From positions 70,172,949 through 70,236,948 of the forward strand of contig JAKSZU010000009.1 in NCBI GenBank assembly GCA_026018925.1: a DNA stretch of 64,000 bases. The letters run 5' to 3'. The stretch is from Tupaia tana (Eukaryota > Chordata > Mammalia > Scandentia > Tupaiidae). The position numbers and the translations under genes are program-made. Under the pieces are notes generated by a model. The model saw only the letters and a list, made by a program, of their open reading frames with translations, searched no databases and was not told the DNA's origin. Positions 35,203 through 47,591 of this stretch are shown here, piece after piece (the stretch's first letter is position 1; each line of letters opens with the position of its first letter).

Positions 35203-35396
35203 AGGGCCAGCACGTGGTATGGTGGTTAAGGTGCTGAAATCCCACATGGCCTACTATGATTCAAGTCCCTGACCTGGCAGCTTGTTTCCTTACTTTCCGT
35301 CTCTCTCTTTATCTGTCTCTCTGATGAGCACATGTGCCCTATAGCAAATTAAAAACAATAATAATGATATGTAAAATTAAATAAATAATTCTTTAA
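35203..35396 (+). mobile_element. Family B SINE
   Basis: Textbook family B copy: gggccagcacgtggtatggt, gattcaagtccctgacct, CT-rich body, gtgccctatagcaaatt and an AT-rich tail ending attcttta. Confidence 0.9.
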
Positions 35397-35812
35397 ATAT
35401 AAGTGCACAAATAAATAAAATGAAATTGGCTCCTGGACCTTTATTGACAGACCATTTAAATAGCTATAATACTTTTGTCCCTATGGCATACTTAGATTAT
35501 GTGTTTTCTAAATATTTGACAATAAAAGTTTTCTTGCTCAATTCGTATTTCCAAAGGGGCTGAAGCCAAAAGATTTAGTTTCATAAAAATGCATATTGTA
35601 GCATCAAACCACAAAATCCATGGCCTTAGTTTTATTCTTAATCAGGTGCCTGCAGATAAAATGTTCGAAACCCACTAAGTAAATATAAAATAAGATTTCT
35701 TGAGATATTAACCAGACACAGAAAGAGTTCTGTACTAAGAGATTAATCAAATTTCAAGAAAATAACAACAGAAAATAAAAAGACTGAAATTAACTTTTCG
35801 GAGACAAAAAAT
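35397..35812. other. Unassigned AT-rich DNA
   Basis: No recognisable feature between two SINEs. Confidence 0.4.
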
Positions 35813-36111
35813 TGGGGCCAGTAAATGGCATAGTGGTGAAGGAACTGGACTTCCATATGGCCAACTCCGGCTGGAGTTCCAGACCCAGAAGATTAAAATT
35901 CACACTGGGCATGTGTGTCTATGTGTGTGTGTGTGTCTGCCCAAAATTTTGAGAGAAGAATGGAGGAGAAGAGATTGCAGTGTGTCCGTCCCCCCTGGGG
36001 TAGTGATTTTTCACTTTCTCTCTCTGTGTCTCTCTCTGCCTCTCTGGTGAGCACACATGCCTTATAGTAAAAATCTCTCTAAACAAAAAAAAAAAAAAAA
36101 AGAAAGAAAGA
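35813..36111 (+). mobile_element. Diverged family A SINE
   Basis: Head ggggccagtaaatggcatag and a short GT expansion at about 35915-35936 in the usual internal position. The tail is poly(A) mixed with GAAA. Confidence 0.85.
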
Positions 36112-37295
36112 AACACAAAATCTCCTTTCCTCTCCTTTCCACTTCATGCCTGAAAAAGCTTAGAGAAAATCAAAGTGAAGAATGAGGATGCCTATTCAAA
36201 TACAGCCTGTAAAATAAAAATATACAAACTTCAAATCTATGTATAACCCAATTCAAAATAAAATTCACAATTATTTTACTTACATCACTGATGTTAGAGA
36301 ACAACAGAAATGCCATGTTATAGATTATACTGGTATGTTCGTTCTCAAACGAACGAGAATACCTTGCAACAAATGATCAATCATGGAGTAAAGTGACTTC
36401 ACTTGGCAATCCAATGGCATAATAACAGTAACATGTGAAAGTAAAATTAGAACTGAGATATTCTGCTTAGAAATCATATATCTGAAAGTGATATTATATA
36501 AAAAAATAAAGATTAAGTCATTGAAAATTTTTTATTGTATTTATTCTGTGTATTAGAAGGTAAATTAGTCCTCAACTACTTATTTAGAACAATTATTATG
36601 TACTTTGATGTATGCAAATCATGTAAGTAACTTTCTCTTCTCTGAAGAAATTTTTATTTTGATGATAACATAGGAACTAACTGGTGAGCAGGGCCTGATT
36701 CAACTGATTGATGAAAACAAATGTATTAGAAATATTAAGGACTTGTTTTCAAGTTTAATTGTTTGAGCTTCACTTCTTTATAATTTAATTGTGTCTTTTC
36801 TTTAAAAGGTTCTACTTAATGAACATAAGAAAATCAAGATACCAAGCAAATATAAAAATTGCTGATTGCAAAATTTTGCTTCTTAAATTTTAGCTTATTA
36901 TTTTGTTGCTCTGGAATTATATTAGACAGTTGAATAGGTAGTTTCACACCTCAGGTAGTTTTTTTCCCCACTTAGCAGCTCTTATAAACTGGATTATGCT
37001 GCTATTTGTCTGTTAAGACAAGGAAAGGGAAGTAGAAATGTTAGAAGAGGAATGAGAACATACAAGAACAGAGAGAAAGAAGAAAAAGGAAAATGGAAGA
37101 ATACAAATGTATCAGAATATCACGAAAAACTTATCCAAGGATGCAGACATAATGTGGTCTTTGAAATCCAGCGTTATAAAGGCAAATATAGAAGCTCATA
37201 ACTCCAATTCATGAAATGTCCTCAAACTTAATTTTAAATGTGAGGAATAGGTTAAAATATCTTAATTAGACGGAGGATCAATTTAGGTATTAAAC
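36112..37295. other. Unassigned AT-rich DNA
   Basis: About 1.2 kb without a repeat or gene I recognise. Confidence 0.4.
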
Positions 37296-37308
37296 GTAGA
37301 CAATTTGG

Positions 37309-37563
37309 GGCAGGTGGTGTACAGAATAAAGTGCTGGATCCCATATGACTGACTCATGGCTCCAGTCCTAGATCTGGTGGCTTGAAAATCTCATGAGTGA
37401 GTGTGTGCCCAAAGTCTTGAGAGAAGAATGGAGGAGAAGGAATCATGGCATGGCCATCCCCACCGAGGGATGATTTCTCACTTTTCCTCTCTCTCCTTCT
37501 GTCTCCCTCTGGTATGCACACATGCGCTCTAGCCAAATAAGTAAATAAATAAAATTTTAAAAA
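37309..37563 (+). mobile_element. Family A SINE with exact TSD
   Basis: Direct repeat gtagacaatttgg at 37296-37308 and 37564-37576. Its body is diverged, so the target happens to be well preserved. Confidence 0.9.
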
Positions 37564-37639
37564 GTAGACAATTTGGCTTCTATTCATGTTTTCTAATATA
37601 TTTTCATTCCTGTGCCTTTTGAGTTATATACACAGAGTT

Positions 37640-37900
37640 TTTAAATTAACATATAAAGTTTTACATGTTTATAGGGTACAATGTAAATCATTTTCAATAC
37701 ATACATATAATGTGCAATAATCAAATAAGGAAAATAAACATAGCCATTATCTCTAACATTTATAATTACTTTGTGTTTTCAACTTTAGAGAGTCTTCTGC
37801 CTATTTTGAAATATATATGTTTAATTAATTTAATATATTTAATATATGTTATCTTTGTGGACAAATATAATTTTTAAAAAATCTTCTAGTATCTTTACCT
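37640..37900 (-). mobile_element. Old LINE-1 3' UTR fragment
   Basis: Reversed L1M-like 3' UTR wording: tttatagggtacaatgtaaa, aatgtgcaataatcaaata and tatctctaacatttataatt. Confidence 0.6.
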
Positions 37901-39007
37901 CCACCAATATCTGTAAATGTAATTTTTAATTCTAAAATCTTTTAACCTGAAAGAATTTACTTTATCAAACTAATGTGCCCTCAATGCACCAGCTTGCTTA
38001 GAGACTCCCAGTTCTCATATTGTTAGGCCAAGTGGGTGAATCTATAAAAGGTATTATTTCTGAAATTGCATGAAGTTTTCTTTTGAAAGTGACCTAAATA
38101 TCATGTCTTGATAGTGGGACATAAAAAAATTTAATCATGTAAACATAACTGATTTTAATGAGTTGAAAATAATTACAACGCAGAAAAATCTTCTCAACAC
38201 AATACCCTGTGGATTTCAAAAAGTGCATTGCTAAGACATGTGCCAAGCATTAATTGATCTAAAGCTAGTCACTAGCAAGAGATGATTCACAAGATAAACA
38301 TACATTTTTATTTAAAAAGAAGTCATGGCTTACCGGTAATAAATAAAAATAATGTCTAAGAGACATATATTCCAAGAAAAAATATTTTTACTAAGACAGC
38401 ATTTGATGAAGCATAGATAACACCAGAGGATTTGCATTAAAAAAAAGATTTAACACAGGTGAGATTTTGTATGTCTAGTGGACTACTCTGAAAGAAATAA
38501 AAAAAAAAAACACTCTTAACACTCAAAATCCATAGAAATAATGGGCTATATTAAAACAAAAACAAAATTTTAATATGGAGCTGATTTGGGGGAAAAAAGG
38601 AAATCTCTAGTGATTGTAAACAAAGAGTAGATTCAAAGCCAGGAAATTAAGTACACTAACAGATGCTACAGCAAATCAAAAAAGTATCAACACAGTCAAG
38701 GCAATGATGACTAAGAGTTTGTGTTTTAACAACCACAAATGACTAGAATATGTTTGCTTGGGCATAAGTGAGAAGGAGAGCTGAAAATGAAAATTGTATA
38801 AAGATGGGAATCTGGAAGATCTGAACATTCTGGGTAAAAGGGACTAGAAAATCTCTACCCACTGGACCAGAGAAACAACAATAAATTAATCTTTCCTAGT
38901 TTTAAATAAATACAATTTCTTGTAAAAAGTTGAAAATCTGAATCAACACAAAATATAATTTCAGAGTAAAAAGTCATATTGCTATATGAGTTGGTAATAT
39001 TTAAATT
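37901..39007. other. Unassigned AT-rich DNA
   Basis: About 1.1 kb with no recognisable repeat or coding region. Confidence 0.4.
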
Positions 39008-39254
39008 TTTTTAAAAGTTTATTCATTTATTTCTTCCATGAGGGAGAGAGACAAAACAGAGAGAGCATATGCAGGAGCACACCCAATACAGTCTCCAAAC
39101 TGTGATCCACCCCAGCCCCAGCCAGTCCTTGATCATAGGCACACAAATATCTGGCATACTCAAAAAGGTCTCCAGATGTGAATCTGGAGCCCTTCCATAT
39201 GGATTCGCCTTTCAGAGTATCATGTTTTACTGCTGTACTACCATCCAGCTTACT
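39008..39254 (-). mobile_element. Family C SINE
   Basis: The minus strand ends catggaagaaataaatgaat, as in the plus-strand copies at 40.3 and 40.5 kb. Its head, on the right, reads aagctggatggtagtacagc. Confidence 0.75.
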
Positions 39255-39819
39255 GAGTTAGGAATCTTGAGTCATGAAATAAGCTTAATATCTAGTCTCA
39301 GATAAGACCTACCTTGAAAATCCCCAGAAAAAGCGATTGAAAAATCACATTGCAGAAATTTTCCATAACTGAAAGCATGTAAAATGTCCAGAGGGAGGAA
39401 TAAGAACTTGTAATAAAATAGTACTGTGATCATTATTAGAGCTTCTCAACATGCATTTTTAAATCTCATTCATGATAGAATTACAGTTTCTTGTCCCTTT
39501 GGATTGAAATGTGCCCATATAACTTGCTTTGAGAAATTAAATGTAATCAAAACTAACCCATATAGGTGAAAGATTTAATAACTGGTGCTCAATTTGCCAT
39601 GCTTTTTCTTTTTTTTTTCTACCCATTTGTGGTTATCCATAAGTCCACAAATAACAAATATTCTGCCAGTCTGAGTGCTCTAGAATACTCTCCCATTCAA
39701 CTTCAATGGAAATATGAAATTGAGTAAGAAACAAACCACTGTTGTTCTAAATCAATGAGACTGTAGGATTGCTCATTACTATAATATAATAGACTAAAAC
39801 AGAAATAATGGAAAGCTTC
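39255..39819. other. Unassigned DNA
   Basis: No recognisable feature. Confidence 0.4.
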
Positions 39820-40258
39820 TGTTTTAGTCCATTTTTTGTTTCTATAAACATGTCTGAGAATGGGTAATTTGTATAAAAAAGGTATAAGTGACTCACAATT
39901 CTAGAGGCTGGGAAGTTCAAGATTGGACAGATGCATCTTTCGAACACTTTATGCGTCATCACAGCATGGGGGATGGCATCATATAGCACAAGTGTGTCCA
40001 AGAGCAGGAAGTAAGCATGTATGAAAGAGAGCATGTATGCAAGAGAAAAAGAAGAGAGGAGGTGCCAGACTCAATTTATAAAAATCCTTTTTCACAATAA
40101 CTAAATTGTCCCCATGAAACTCAACTCACTCTTTCCAGAAAGTCATTAATTCTTCTTAATGATTGAACTGCCTCTTAAAGTCCTCGCCTTTCAACAAGTA
40201 CTAAAATCAAGTCTCAACATGAGTTTTGATAGAGATAAACCATATTCAAACCATAGCA
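39820..40258 (-). mobile_element. MaLR LTR (MLT1/MST-like)
   Basis: Plus strand begins tgttttagtccattttttgt, runs through gagaatgggtaatttgtata and cacaattctagaggctggga, then tgagttttgatagagataaa, and ends attcaaaccatagca. This is the reverse of an ERVL-MaLR LTR from TG to CA, 439 bp. I see no clean TSD, as expected for an old copy. Confidence 0.75.
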
Positions 40259-40282
40259 CCTTTTGAAGAAAAACTCAAATAT

Positions 40283-40521
40283 CAACTGTAGTGGTGCGGC
40301 AGTAACACAACACTCTGCAATGCTGGACCTACATGGAAAGATCCTGAATTTGCACCTTGCGATCTCCCTGTGTGCATGCCAAGAATATGTTCAGTATCTG
40401 GACTGGCGAGGCTGAGAGTGAATCATGGCATAATGACCTTATCAGGGTGCCGGTCTCTCTGTCTCTACCACTTTTTCTCTTTCTCTCTCTCTTTCTCATG
40501 GAAGAAATAAATAAATCTTTA
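40283..40521 (+). mobile_element. Family C SINE
   Basis: Order: actgtagtggtgcggcagta, gaatttgcaccttgcgatct, ccctgtgtgcatgccaagaa, CT-rich stretch and catggaagaaataaataaat tail. Confidence 0.85.
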
Positions 40522-40540
40522 GAAATATGAGCTCAGTTTG

Positions 40541-40713
40541 GGAGGCCAGATGGTGATGCAGTGGTGAAACCCAATACTGCGAGTCTGATGCATATAGAAA
40601 TGTTCCAGATTCACAACCTAAAACCTCCCTGAGTGCACCAGGCATGTGTGTATCTGTGATCCAGGTATGATTAACACTGGAGATAGAATGCAGAATCTTA
40701 ATTCTTTGGGGCT

Positions 40714-40753
<40 letters not shown>

Positions 40754-40799
40754 CCCTCTGTTTCCATTGCTCATGGAAGAAATAAACTTTAAAAATAAT
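40541..40799 (+). mobile_element. Family C SINE
   Basis: Second, adjacent copy: gaggccagatggtgatgcag head and (CT)n at about 40721-40752. The tail is catggaagaaataaacttta. Confidence 0.85.
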
Positions 40800-41749
40800 A
40801 TCAGAACTGATTTTTAGTCTATAAAGTTCATGAATTATGCTCTTAGTCACTATTTTGTACTGCCTTTAACATTGTTGCAATAGCAAACAAAAAATTATTC
40901 GTTCAAAAGAAGTTATAAGGAGCAAAAATGTCAGTAAGAAGCCTGATAAGCAGAAAACACAAAATAATCTGTAAAAATAACTCAAAATATATCATTAATC
41001 ACAGTAGATATGGCAATATTATATTAATATTTTAAAACAGAGATTCTTAATTGGATAAATAATGAAAACTTAATTATAAACTGTAAACAAGTGATCTACC
41101 AATAACTAAAAATGAGGAAGTATGAATTAAGTGGGTAGGAAAAGATATAACAAGGAGCTAAGTAACTAAGAAACATCTCTTACAGCAACACTGGTATGAA
41201 ACTATGCAAAGGTTGTTTGGATCTCTACCAGATCCCTTTTACCAAGTTGTAGTATTCCAGCAGCTATAATATTGACTGATAAAACTTCTTAAGTGCACCC
41301 TTTCCTGGAGAATTCCCCTTAACATAAGAAAGATTATGCAAAACTGAAAAATGATTATGATCAGTGACTGATTAATGTGTGGTTTTGGTAGTCCAGGCCC
41401 CTTACATCAAGAAAATAGGAACTCTGTGGTGTGAGTCACATTCCAGATATTCTAATGGGAATAAACTACATAGACATAAAAAAAAATTCTTAATTAGTGT
41501 AAAATCAATCCAGTCAAGAAAATAATAAAACAATCTCAAAATTACCATAAAATATATGAAGAAAACATTGACAAGATTGCAAAAATATTTTAAAAGATCC
41601 CCAAAGTAGGAAATTTTAAATACAAATTTGTTTAAAATTGATAGTCAACAAATCAGTAAGGGTATAGAAGATTTAAACAATACAATTAAGGTGTTTGATC
41701 TAATAAGTGTGTATTGATCCCCAGAAACAACATTAAAAATAAATTTTCT

Positions 41750-42005
41750 TAGGCCACTAGGTGGAGTGGTGGTTAAAGTGCTCAATTCCACATTGCCGAC
41801 TATGTGGTTCAAGTCTTGGACCCAGTAGATTGAAAAACACACAAAAACACACTGGGCACATGTCTATGCATGCCCAAAAACCCAAGAGGAAAATGGAGAA
41901 GGGATTGTGGCATGGCCATCCCCCCTGGGAAGTGATTTCTCACTCTCTCTTTCTCTCTCTGGCAAGCATATGCACCCTATGGTGAAAATTTTAAAAATAA
42001 ATAAC
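41750..42005 (+). mobile_element. Diverged family A SINE
   Basis: Head taggccactaggtggagtgg and ggttcaagtcttggaccc. The tail is ataaataac-like. Confidence 0.85.
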
Positions 42006-42186
42006 AAATTTTATTTTCACAGTAATAATTTGTAAAATTGACCACATACTAAGCTACGAAAAGTATTCATATATGCTGAAAAAAATTTCATTTAAAAAAA
42101 TCCACATTTCTAATAGACAAAAAATAAAGCCCATGAACTTGAACATTTAAAAACAAACTTCTAAGTGTTGGTTGGGAATATATATT

Positions 42187-42396
42187 ACAGAGAGAGACAG
42201 AAAGACAGAAAGCAAGAAATCACCCCCCAGGGGGCTGGCCATGCCGCAATCCCTTCTCCTCCATTCTCCTCTTGGGATCTTGGGCATGCATGCACACACA
42301 CCCAGTGTGAGTTTAAGCCACTGGGTCCAGAACTTGAACCACAGCCGACTATGTGGGAGTCCAGTGACATAGCCATTACTCCAACTGCTGGTCCTT
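42187..42396 (-). mobile_element. Family A SINE lacking its 3' end
   Basis: The minus-strand head is complete, but the copy stops within the CT-rich stretch. The tgccctatagcaaaaacctc segment and A tail are absent at the left edge, which reads ttacagagagagac. Confidence 0.85.
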
Positions 42397-42535
42397 TGAG
42401 AAGTATTTTTTGATAAAAAAAAAAAAGTCAAAATAGCAGGAAGGTAGCCATTTAAAAAGTTGAAAAAAAAAAAAAAACTGAAATGATAAGAAAGAAGATG
42501 GAGTTATGTACAAGGCTCAATAAAAATTACAGAAA

Positions 42536-42800
42536 GGGAGCCAGCTCATGACCTGGTTATTATGTGAGCTGGATCCTACATGGTGAACTTCATAGTTTAG
42601 GTCCCAGACCTGGTGGCTTGATCAACATGTTGGGCCCTTATGTGTGTGTGCCCCAAATCCTGAAAGAAGGCAGAAATTGAGATGAAGATATAGCTGTATG
42701 ACCATTCCCAAAGGGGATTGCTTTCTTACTCTCTCTCTCTCTTTCTTTCTCTTTCTCTCTTCCTCTTTCCAGTGAGCACATATGTTCACTGGGAATTTTT
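42536..42800 (+). mobile_element. Diverged family A SINE
   Basis: Head gggagccagctcatgacctg, gtttaggtcccagacctggt, CT-rich body and an eroded end. Confidence 0.75.
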
Positions 42801-42816
42801 TTAAAAAAATCACAAG

Positions 42817-43075
42817 GGATCAGCAGATGACATAATGGTTACGTAGATAACAGTTCAAGTCCCGGACCCAGCAGCTTAAATTCACGCCAGAGCTCTGGGT
42901 GTGTATGCCAAAAATCCCAAGAGGAGAATGAAGGAGAAGGGATTGTGGCATGGCCACACACTCCAGGGAGTTATTTCTCACTTTCTGTCTCTCTGACTCT
43001 CTCTGTCTCCAGCAAGCACACGCATCCTATGCCAAAAATCTCTCTCTCTAAAAAAAGAAAAGAAAAGAAAAGAAA
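42817..43075 (+). mobile_element. Family A SINE, short head
   Basis: Head gggatcagcagatgacataa with a small deletion between the box A and box B regions. The rest is in order and ends in AAAG repeats. Confidence 0.8.
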
Positions 43076-43376
43076 TTCAGAAAAGTTAGAAAAGGTATGG
43101 AAAACAAAAATGATCATGAAGACAGAAATAGAGATAAAACAGCAACAAATATAATAAATACTAATCTAACTATATTAATAATCACCTCAAATGTCAGTGG
43201 TCTAAACACACAAATTAAAAGACAGAGATTGCCAGAGTAAATAAAAAATCAAGACCTAGCTATATGATATCTGTTAGAAACCTATGTTAAATGCAAAGGC
43301 AGACATAGATTAAAAGAAAAGGAATTATGAACGATAAACCATAACAATACCAATCAAAGAAAGCAGGAACAAGTTC

Positions 43377-44119
43377 AATAATCTTCCCTTATCCTCAGAT
43401 GATACATTCTAAAACACCCAGAGGATACCTGAAAGCATAAAGTATACCAAGCTCTACATATACTACGTTTTGGTTTTCATATGTATACTTCCATTTGTTA
43501 AAGTTTAATTTGTAAATTAGGCACAGTAATAGATTAACAATAAAAAATTAATAAAATGGAGCCATTATAAGAATATACTGTAATAAGCCGGGACCAGCAG
43601 TTAGCATGATGGCTATGTCACTGGACTCCCATGTAGTCGACTGCGGTTTGTGTCCCGGACCCAGTGGCTTAAACTCATGCTGGGTGCGTGTGCATGCATG
43701 CCCAAGATCCCGAGAGGAGAATGGAGGAGAAGGGATAGTGGTCTGGTCATTCCCCTTGGGGGGTGATTTCTCTCTTTCTGTCTCTCTGTCTCTCTCTGTC
43801 TGTCTGGCGAGTGCACACACCCTATAGCAAAATCCTCTTCAAAAAAATTATACATATATATATATATACTGTAATAAAAGTTATATGAATATGGTCCCTC
43901 TCTTTCAAAATATCTTATTGTACTGTATTCGCATTTCTTGTGATTGAAAAAGGACAGAGCAAGATGGTATGAGATATCACCATGCTACTAAGAGTAGTAG
44001 GCAATTTAAAATTTACTACTTAATTCATTATAAAATTTTCTACTTAATATTTTCATACTGTGATTAATCATGGATAATTGAAACTATGAAAAATCACGGA
44101 TAAAGAAGAACTACTGCAT
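43377..44119 (+). mobile_element. Tigger-like DNA transposon relic (MITE)
   Basis: The ends are inverted and similar: left caataatcttcccttatcc, right complement cagtagttcttctttatcc. The inside reads ggatacctgaaagcataaag, taaatttgtaaattaggcac-type wording (about 43510) and atcttattgtactgtattcg, as in mariner/Tigger-derived MITEs. There is no transposase. A family A SINE lies inside. Confidence 0.65.
43587..43855 (+). mobile_element. Family A SINE in the Tigger-like relic
   Basis: Full-length. TSD is gaatatactgtaataa (43571-43586) versus atatatactgtaataa (about 43862-43877). Confidence 0.9.
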
Positions 44120-45374
44120 ATTAGTTTCAGATAAAATAGACTTCTGAGCAAGGTAAGTTCTCAGGCATAAAGAGGGGCATTGCACAATAATAAAAGGACC
44201 AGTATTTCAAGAAGACTTAATAATCATATATATATATATAATAGATGTGTATATCTATATAGATGTGTGTATGTGTATGTGCGCATACACCTAACAACAA
44301 GGCATCAAAAAACAAATGGAAAAACTGATAAATGAGCAAGAAATATTAATAGATGAATTCACTATTATTGCTGAAATTTTTAATACCTTCTATAAGAAAT
44401 GGACAGACACTAGAAATAACAGGCATAAAATCAGTAAGCATATACTTGAACTAAACAACATCATCAATTACTGGATATAATTAGTATCTATAGATTACTA
44501 CATGTGATAAGAGCAGATTGCATATTCTTCTCAAGGATAAACAGAACATTTACCAAGACAGACTACCTTATTATGTTTAAAAGAATAGAAAGTGTACAAT
44601 AAATGCTCTCAGATCATAATGGAGTTAAACTAGAAATCTGTGACAGAAAGATTGCTAGAATAGTCTATAGCATTTAGAGATCAAACTACATACTTTTAAT
44701 ATCACATGGACCAAAGAAAAAGATCTCAAGAGAAATTAGGATATATATTGAATTTTGTGAAAATAATAATATGACCTATCAATATTTGAGAGATTTAGTG
44801 AAAAAGTGCATGAATAGAAAGACTCAATATTTTCAAGATATCAGTTCTTCCTAACTTGATTAATAGATTTTATGTGATCTGAATAAAAATCTCAGCAAGT
44901 TATTTTGTGAATATCAGCAAATTGATTCTAAAGTCTATAGGGAGAGGCAAAGTATCCAGAAAATAAAATAAAATAAAAAACAATATTAAAGGAGAAAAAC
45001 AAGGCTGAGGACTGATGCCACCTCACTTCAAGACGTACACACTGCACTAATCAAGACAGTATGATATTGGCAAAAGAACAAATAAATTTATGGAACAGAA
45101 TTGAAGGTTCAGAGGTAGATCATATACATATATTCAACTAAACTTTGACAAAAAAAATCATAAAGAAATACAATAGAGAACAAGTAATCTTTTCAATAAA
45201 TAGGACTGGGACAACTAGAAATCCCCATGATAGAAAAAAATTAATGTAGATGCACACATTACACTTTATATAAAAATGAGCTCAAATGGTTCATAGACCT
45301 ACATGTGAAATTATAAAATTATTAAAGGGTAACATAGGAGAAGGTTTAAATGACCTTGAATATGGTGCTGACAT

Positions 45375-45835
45375 TGTTGTAGAGTGCCACCAAATGAATG
45401 ACCACCAAAACCAGATTAAGTTTAAAGGGAGTCTTTATGAGCTGGGCAGTGACTACAGCCTGAGGCTTGGGAGCTGAGAGTCAGAACTGTAGCCCCGACT
45501 GAAGTTTGAGTAGTCTTTTTATAGGGGATCAGTTACCAGGGGTTTCTGTGCAAGCAGTTACAGAAGCTGAATCAAGCAGGTTAATTATTTCTGAGAGGAG
45601 TGGGGTTTCCATGCAAGCAGTTACATTGCTAAACAAAAGGGTTTCGGGCTAGTTAGCAAAGACAGTAGCAGGTACAGGATGTCGTCCTGGATATGGTTTT
45701 CTGTGTGGCTAGCACAAGCTATTTTCTCATGGGAAGAGCAAGCAGGTTTACTGAAGCAGACAGCCATGTTAGGGTAAGGGAACAAAATGGACAAACAGTT
45801 GTTCATGTGCAATATCTAATATGCAGCCTTCCGCA
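45375..45835 (-). mobile_element. Solo ERV1-like LTR with 4-bp TSD
   Basis: 461 bp from tgttgtagag to cttccgca on the plus strand, so TG...CA in either orientation. It is flanked by acat at 45371-45374 and 45836-45839. On the minus strand there is a TATA-like cctataaaaag followed by U5-like tggtggtcattc. The 4-bp TSD fits gammaretrovirus-like ERVs. There is no coding sequence. It interrupts L1 ORF2 cleanly. Confidence 0.85.
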
Positions 45836-46051
45836 ACATTTTAGATATAACACCAAAGCCATGGTTGATCAAAGAAATAATCGATAAGCTCAAATTTATT
45901 AAAATTAAAAATTCTATTCTGCAAAACAAGTGTTCAGAGAATGAGAACTCAAGCCTCACACTCAGAGGAAATATTTGCAATATACATATCTGATAAGATT
46001 CTGTTATCCAAAATATATAAAGAGCTTTTAACACTCAACACTAAGAAAATG

Positions 46052-46136
46052 AGCCAATTTAAGTTGCTGGATTCCCATATGGGTGACCACAATTCAAGTC
46101 CTGGACCAGGTGGCTTCAAATTCATGCTGGGCATGT

Positions 46137-46182
<46 letters not shown>

Positions 46183-46316
46183 AAAGTCCTGAGAGGAAAA
46201 ATGGAAAAGGGGTTGTGACATAGCCATTCCTCCATGGGAGATTTTTCATTTTCCCTCTCTTTGTTTCTGTCCAGTAAGCATATTCACCCGGTGGCAAAAA
46301 AAAAAAAAAAAAGAAA
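46052..46316 (+). mobile_element. Family A SINE with GT expansion
   Basis: 5'-shortened head, attcaagtcctggaccaggt, a GT run at about 46135-46179 in the internal position, then a poly(A) tail. Confidence 0.85.
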
Positions 46317-47330
46317 AAGTGCAAAAAAGACCCCTCGCCAAAGAATATTTGGGAGGGGGAGTCCTTCAAAAAGTTTATGAAAAATGCACATTGTAAACTA
46401 TGTATGAATTTCCAGCTACCCACAGACTTTTGAAGTACCCTAGTATACTAATGACAAACAAGCGTATGAAAAGATACTGACAGCACATGTCATCAAATTA
46501 AAACAAAAATAAAATGTCACTATACACCTATAAGAATAGGTAACATACAGAACATGGAAAACACCAAATGCTGGTGAGGATACAAAGCAACAGGAACTCT
46601 CATTCAATGCTCGTGAGAATGCAAAATAGTGCAGTCACTTTGGAATGCAGTATGTCAGATTCTTACAAAACTAAACATACACTTACCGTGTGATCTAGGA
46701 ACTGCATTCTTTGATATTTACAAAATGAATTAAAAACTTATGTCCACACAAACACCTGCACAAAGGTGTTCATAACAACTTTATCTACAATTGCCAAAAC
46801 TTGGGAAGCAACTAAGTAGGTAAATAGATAAATAAACTGTAGTATATCCAGATAATCAAATTGCATTCAGTGCTAAAAACAAATGAACTATCAAGAAATA
46901 AAAAGACATGGAAGTAACTTAAATTCATATGACTAAGTAAGAGAAGCCAACTTGAAAAAGCTGCAGAGTGTACTATTATAATTGTATGACATCTTGGAAA
47001 AGGAAAACCATGGAGACATTAAAATGATTACTGGTTTCTAGGAATTTGACAGGATGCAGAGGTGAATAGCAGAGCAGTATTTAGGACAGAGAAACTATTT
47101 TGTATGATGCTACAATGGTGGATTCACATCATTACACATTTTAAAAAATTGTAGGATCGCACATCAACAATGACACTTAAGGAATACTATGGACTTTGGG
47201 AGATAAAATGTCTATGTATGTTCATCAATTTTAATAAATAGACCACTCTGGTAGGGGATGTTAATAATGGGGAAGGCTATACACGTGTATGATAAAGGGG
47301 TATATGGTACCTCTTTACTTTTCACTGAAT

Positions 47331-47591
47331 TTTTTTTTTTAAGAGAGGTTTTCGCTATAGGGCGCGTGCGCTCGCCAGACAAAGAGAGAGAGACAGAGAC
47401 AGAAAGTGAGAAATCACTCCCCAGGGGGGATGGTCACGCCGCAATCCCTTCTCTTCCACTCTCCTCTCGGGATCTTGGGCATGCACGCACACGTGCCCGG
47501 CGTGAGTTTTAAGCCACTGGGTCCGGGACGCGAACCACAGTCGACTACGTGGGAGTCCAGCGACATAGCCACTACACTAACTGCTGGTTCC
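47331..47591 (-). mobile_element. Family A SINE with TSD
   Basis: CpG-rich copy flanked by ctgaattttt on both sides (about 47325 and 47592), inside an L1 3' UTR. Confidence 0.95.

Larger units (their letters stand above)
40800..42534 (+). mobile_element. Degenerate LINE-1, ORF2 endonuclease part
   Basis: Mostly eroded. From about 41500 plus-strand L1 wording is visible, for example aaattgaccacatactaagc near 42035. Two SINEs interrupt it (41750 and 42187). The part before 41500 is uncertain. Confidence 0.45.
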
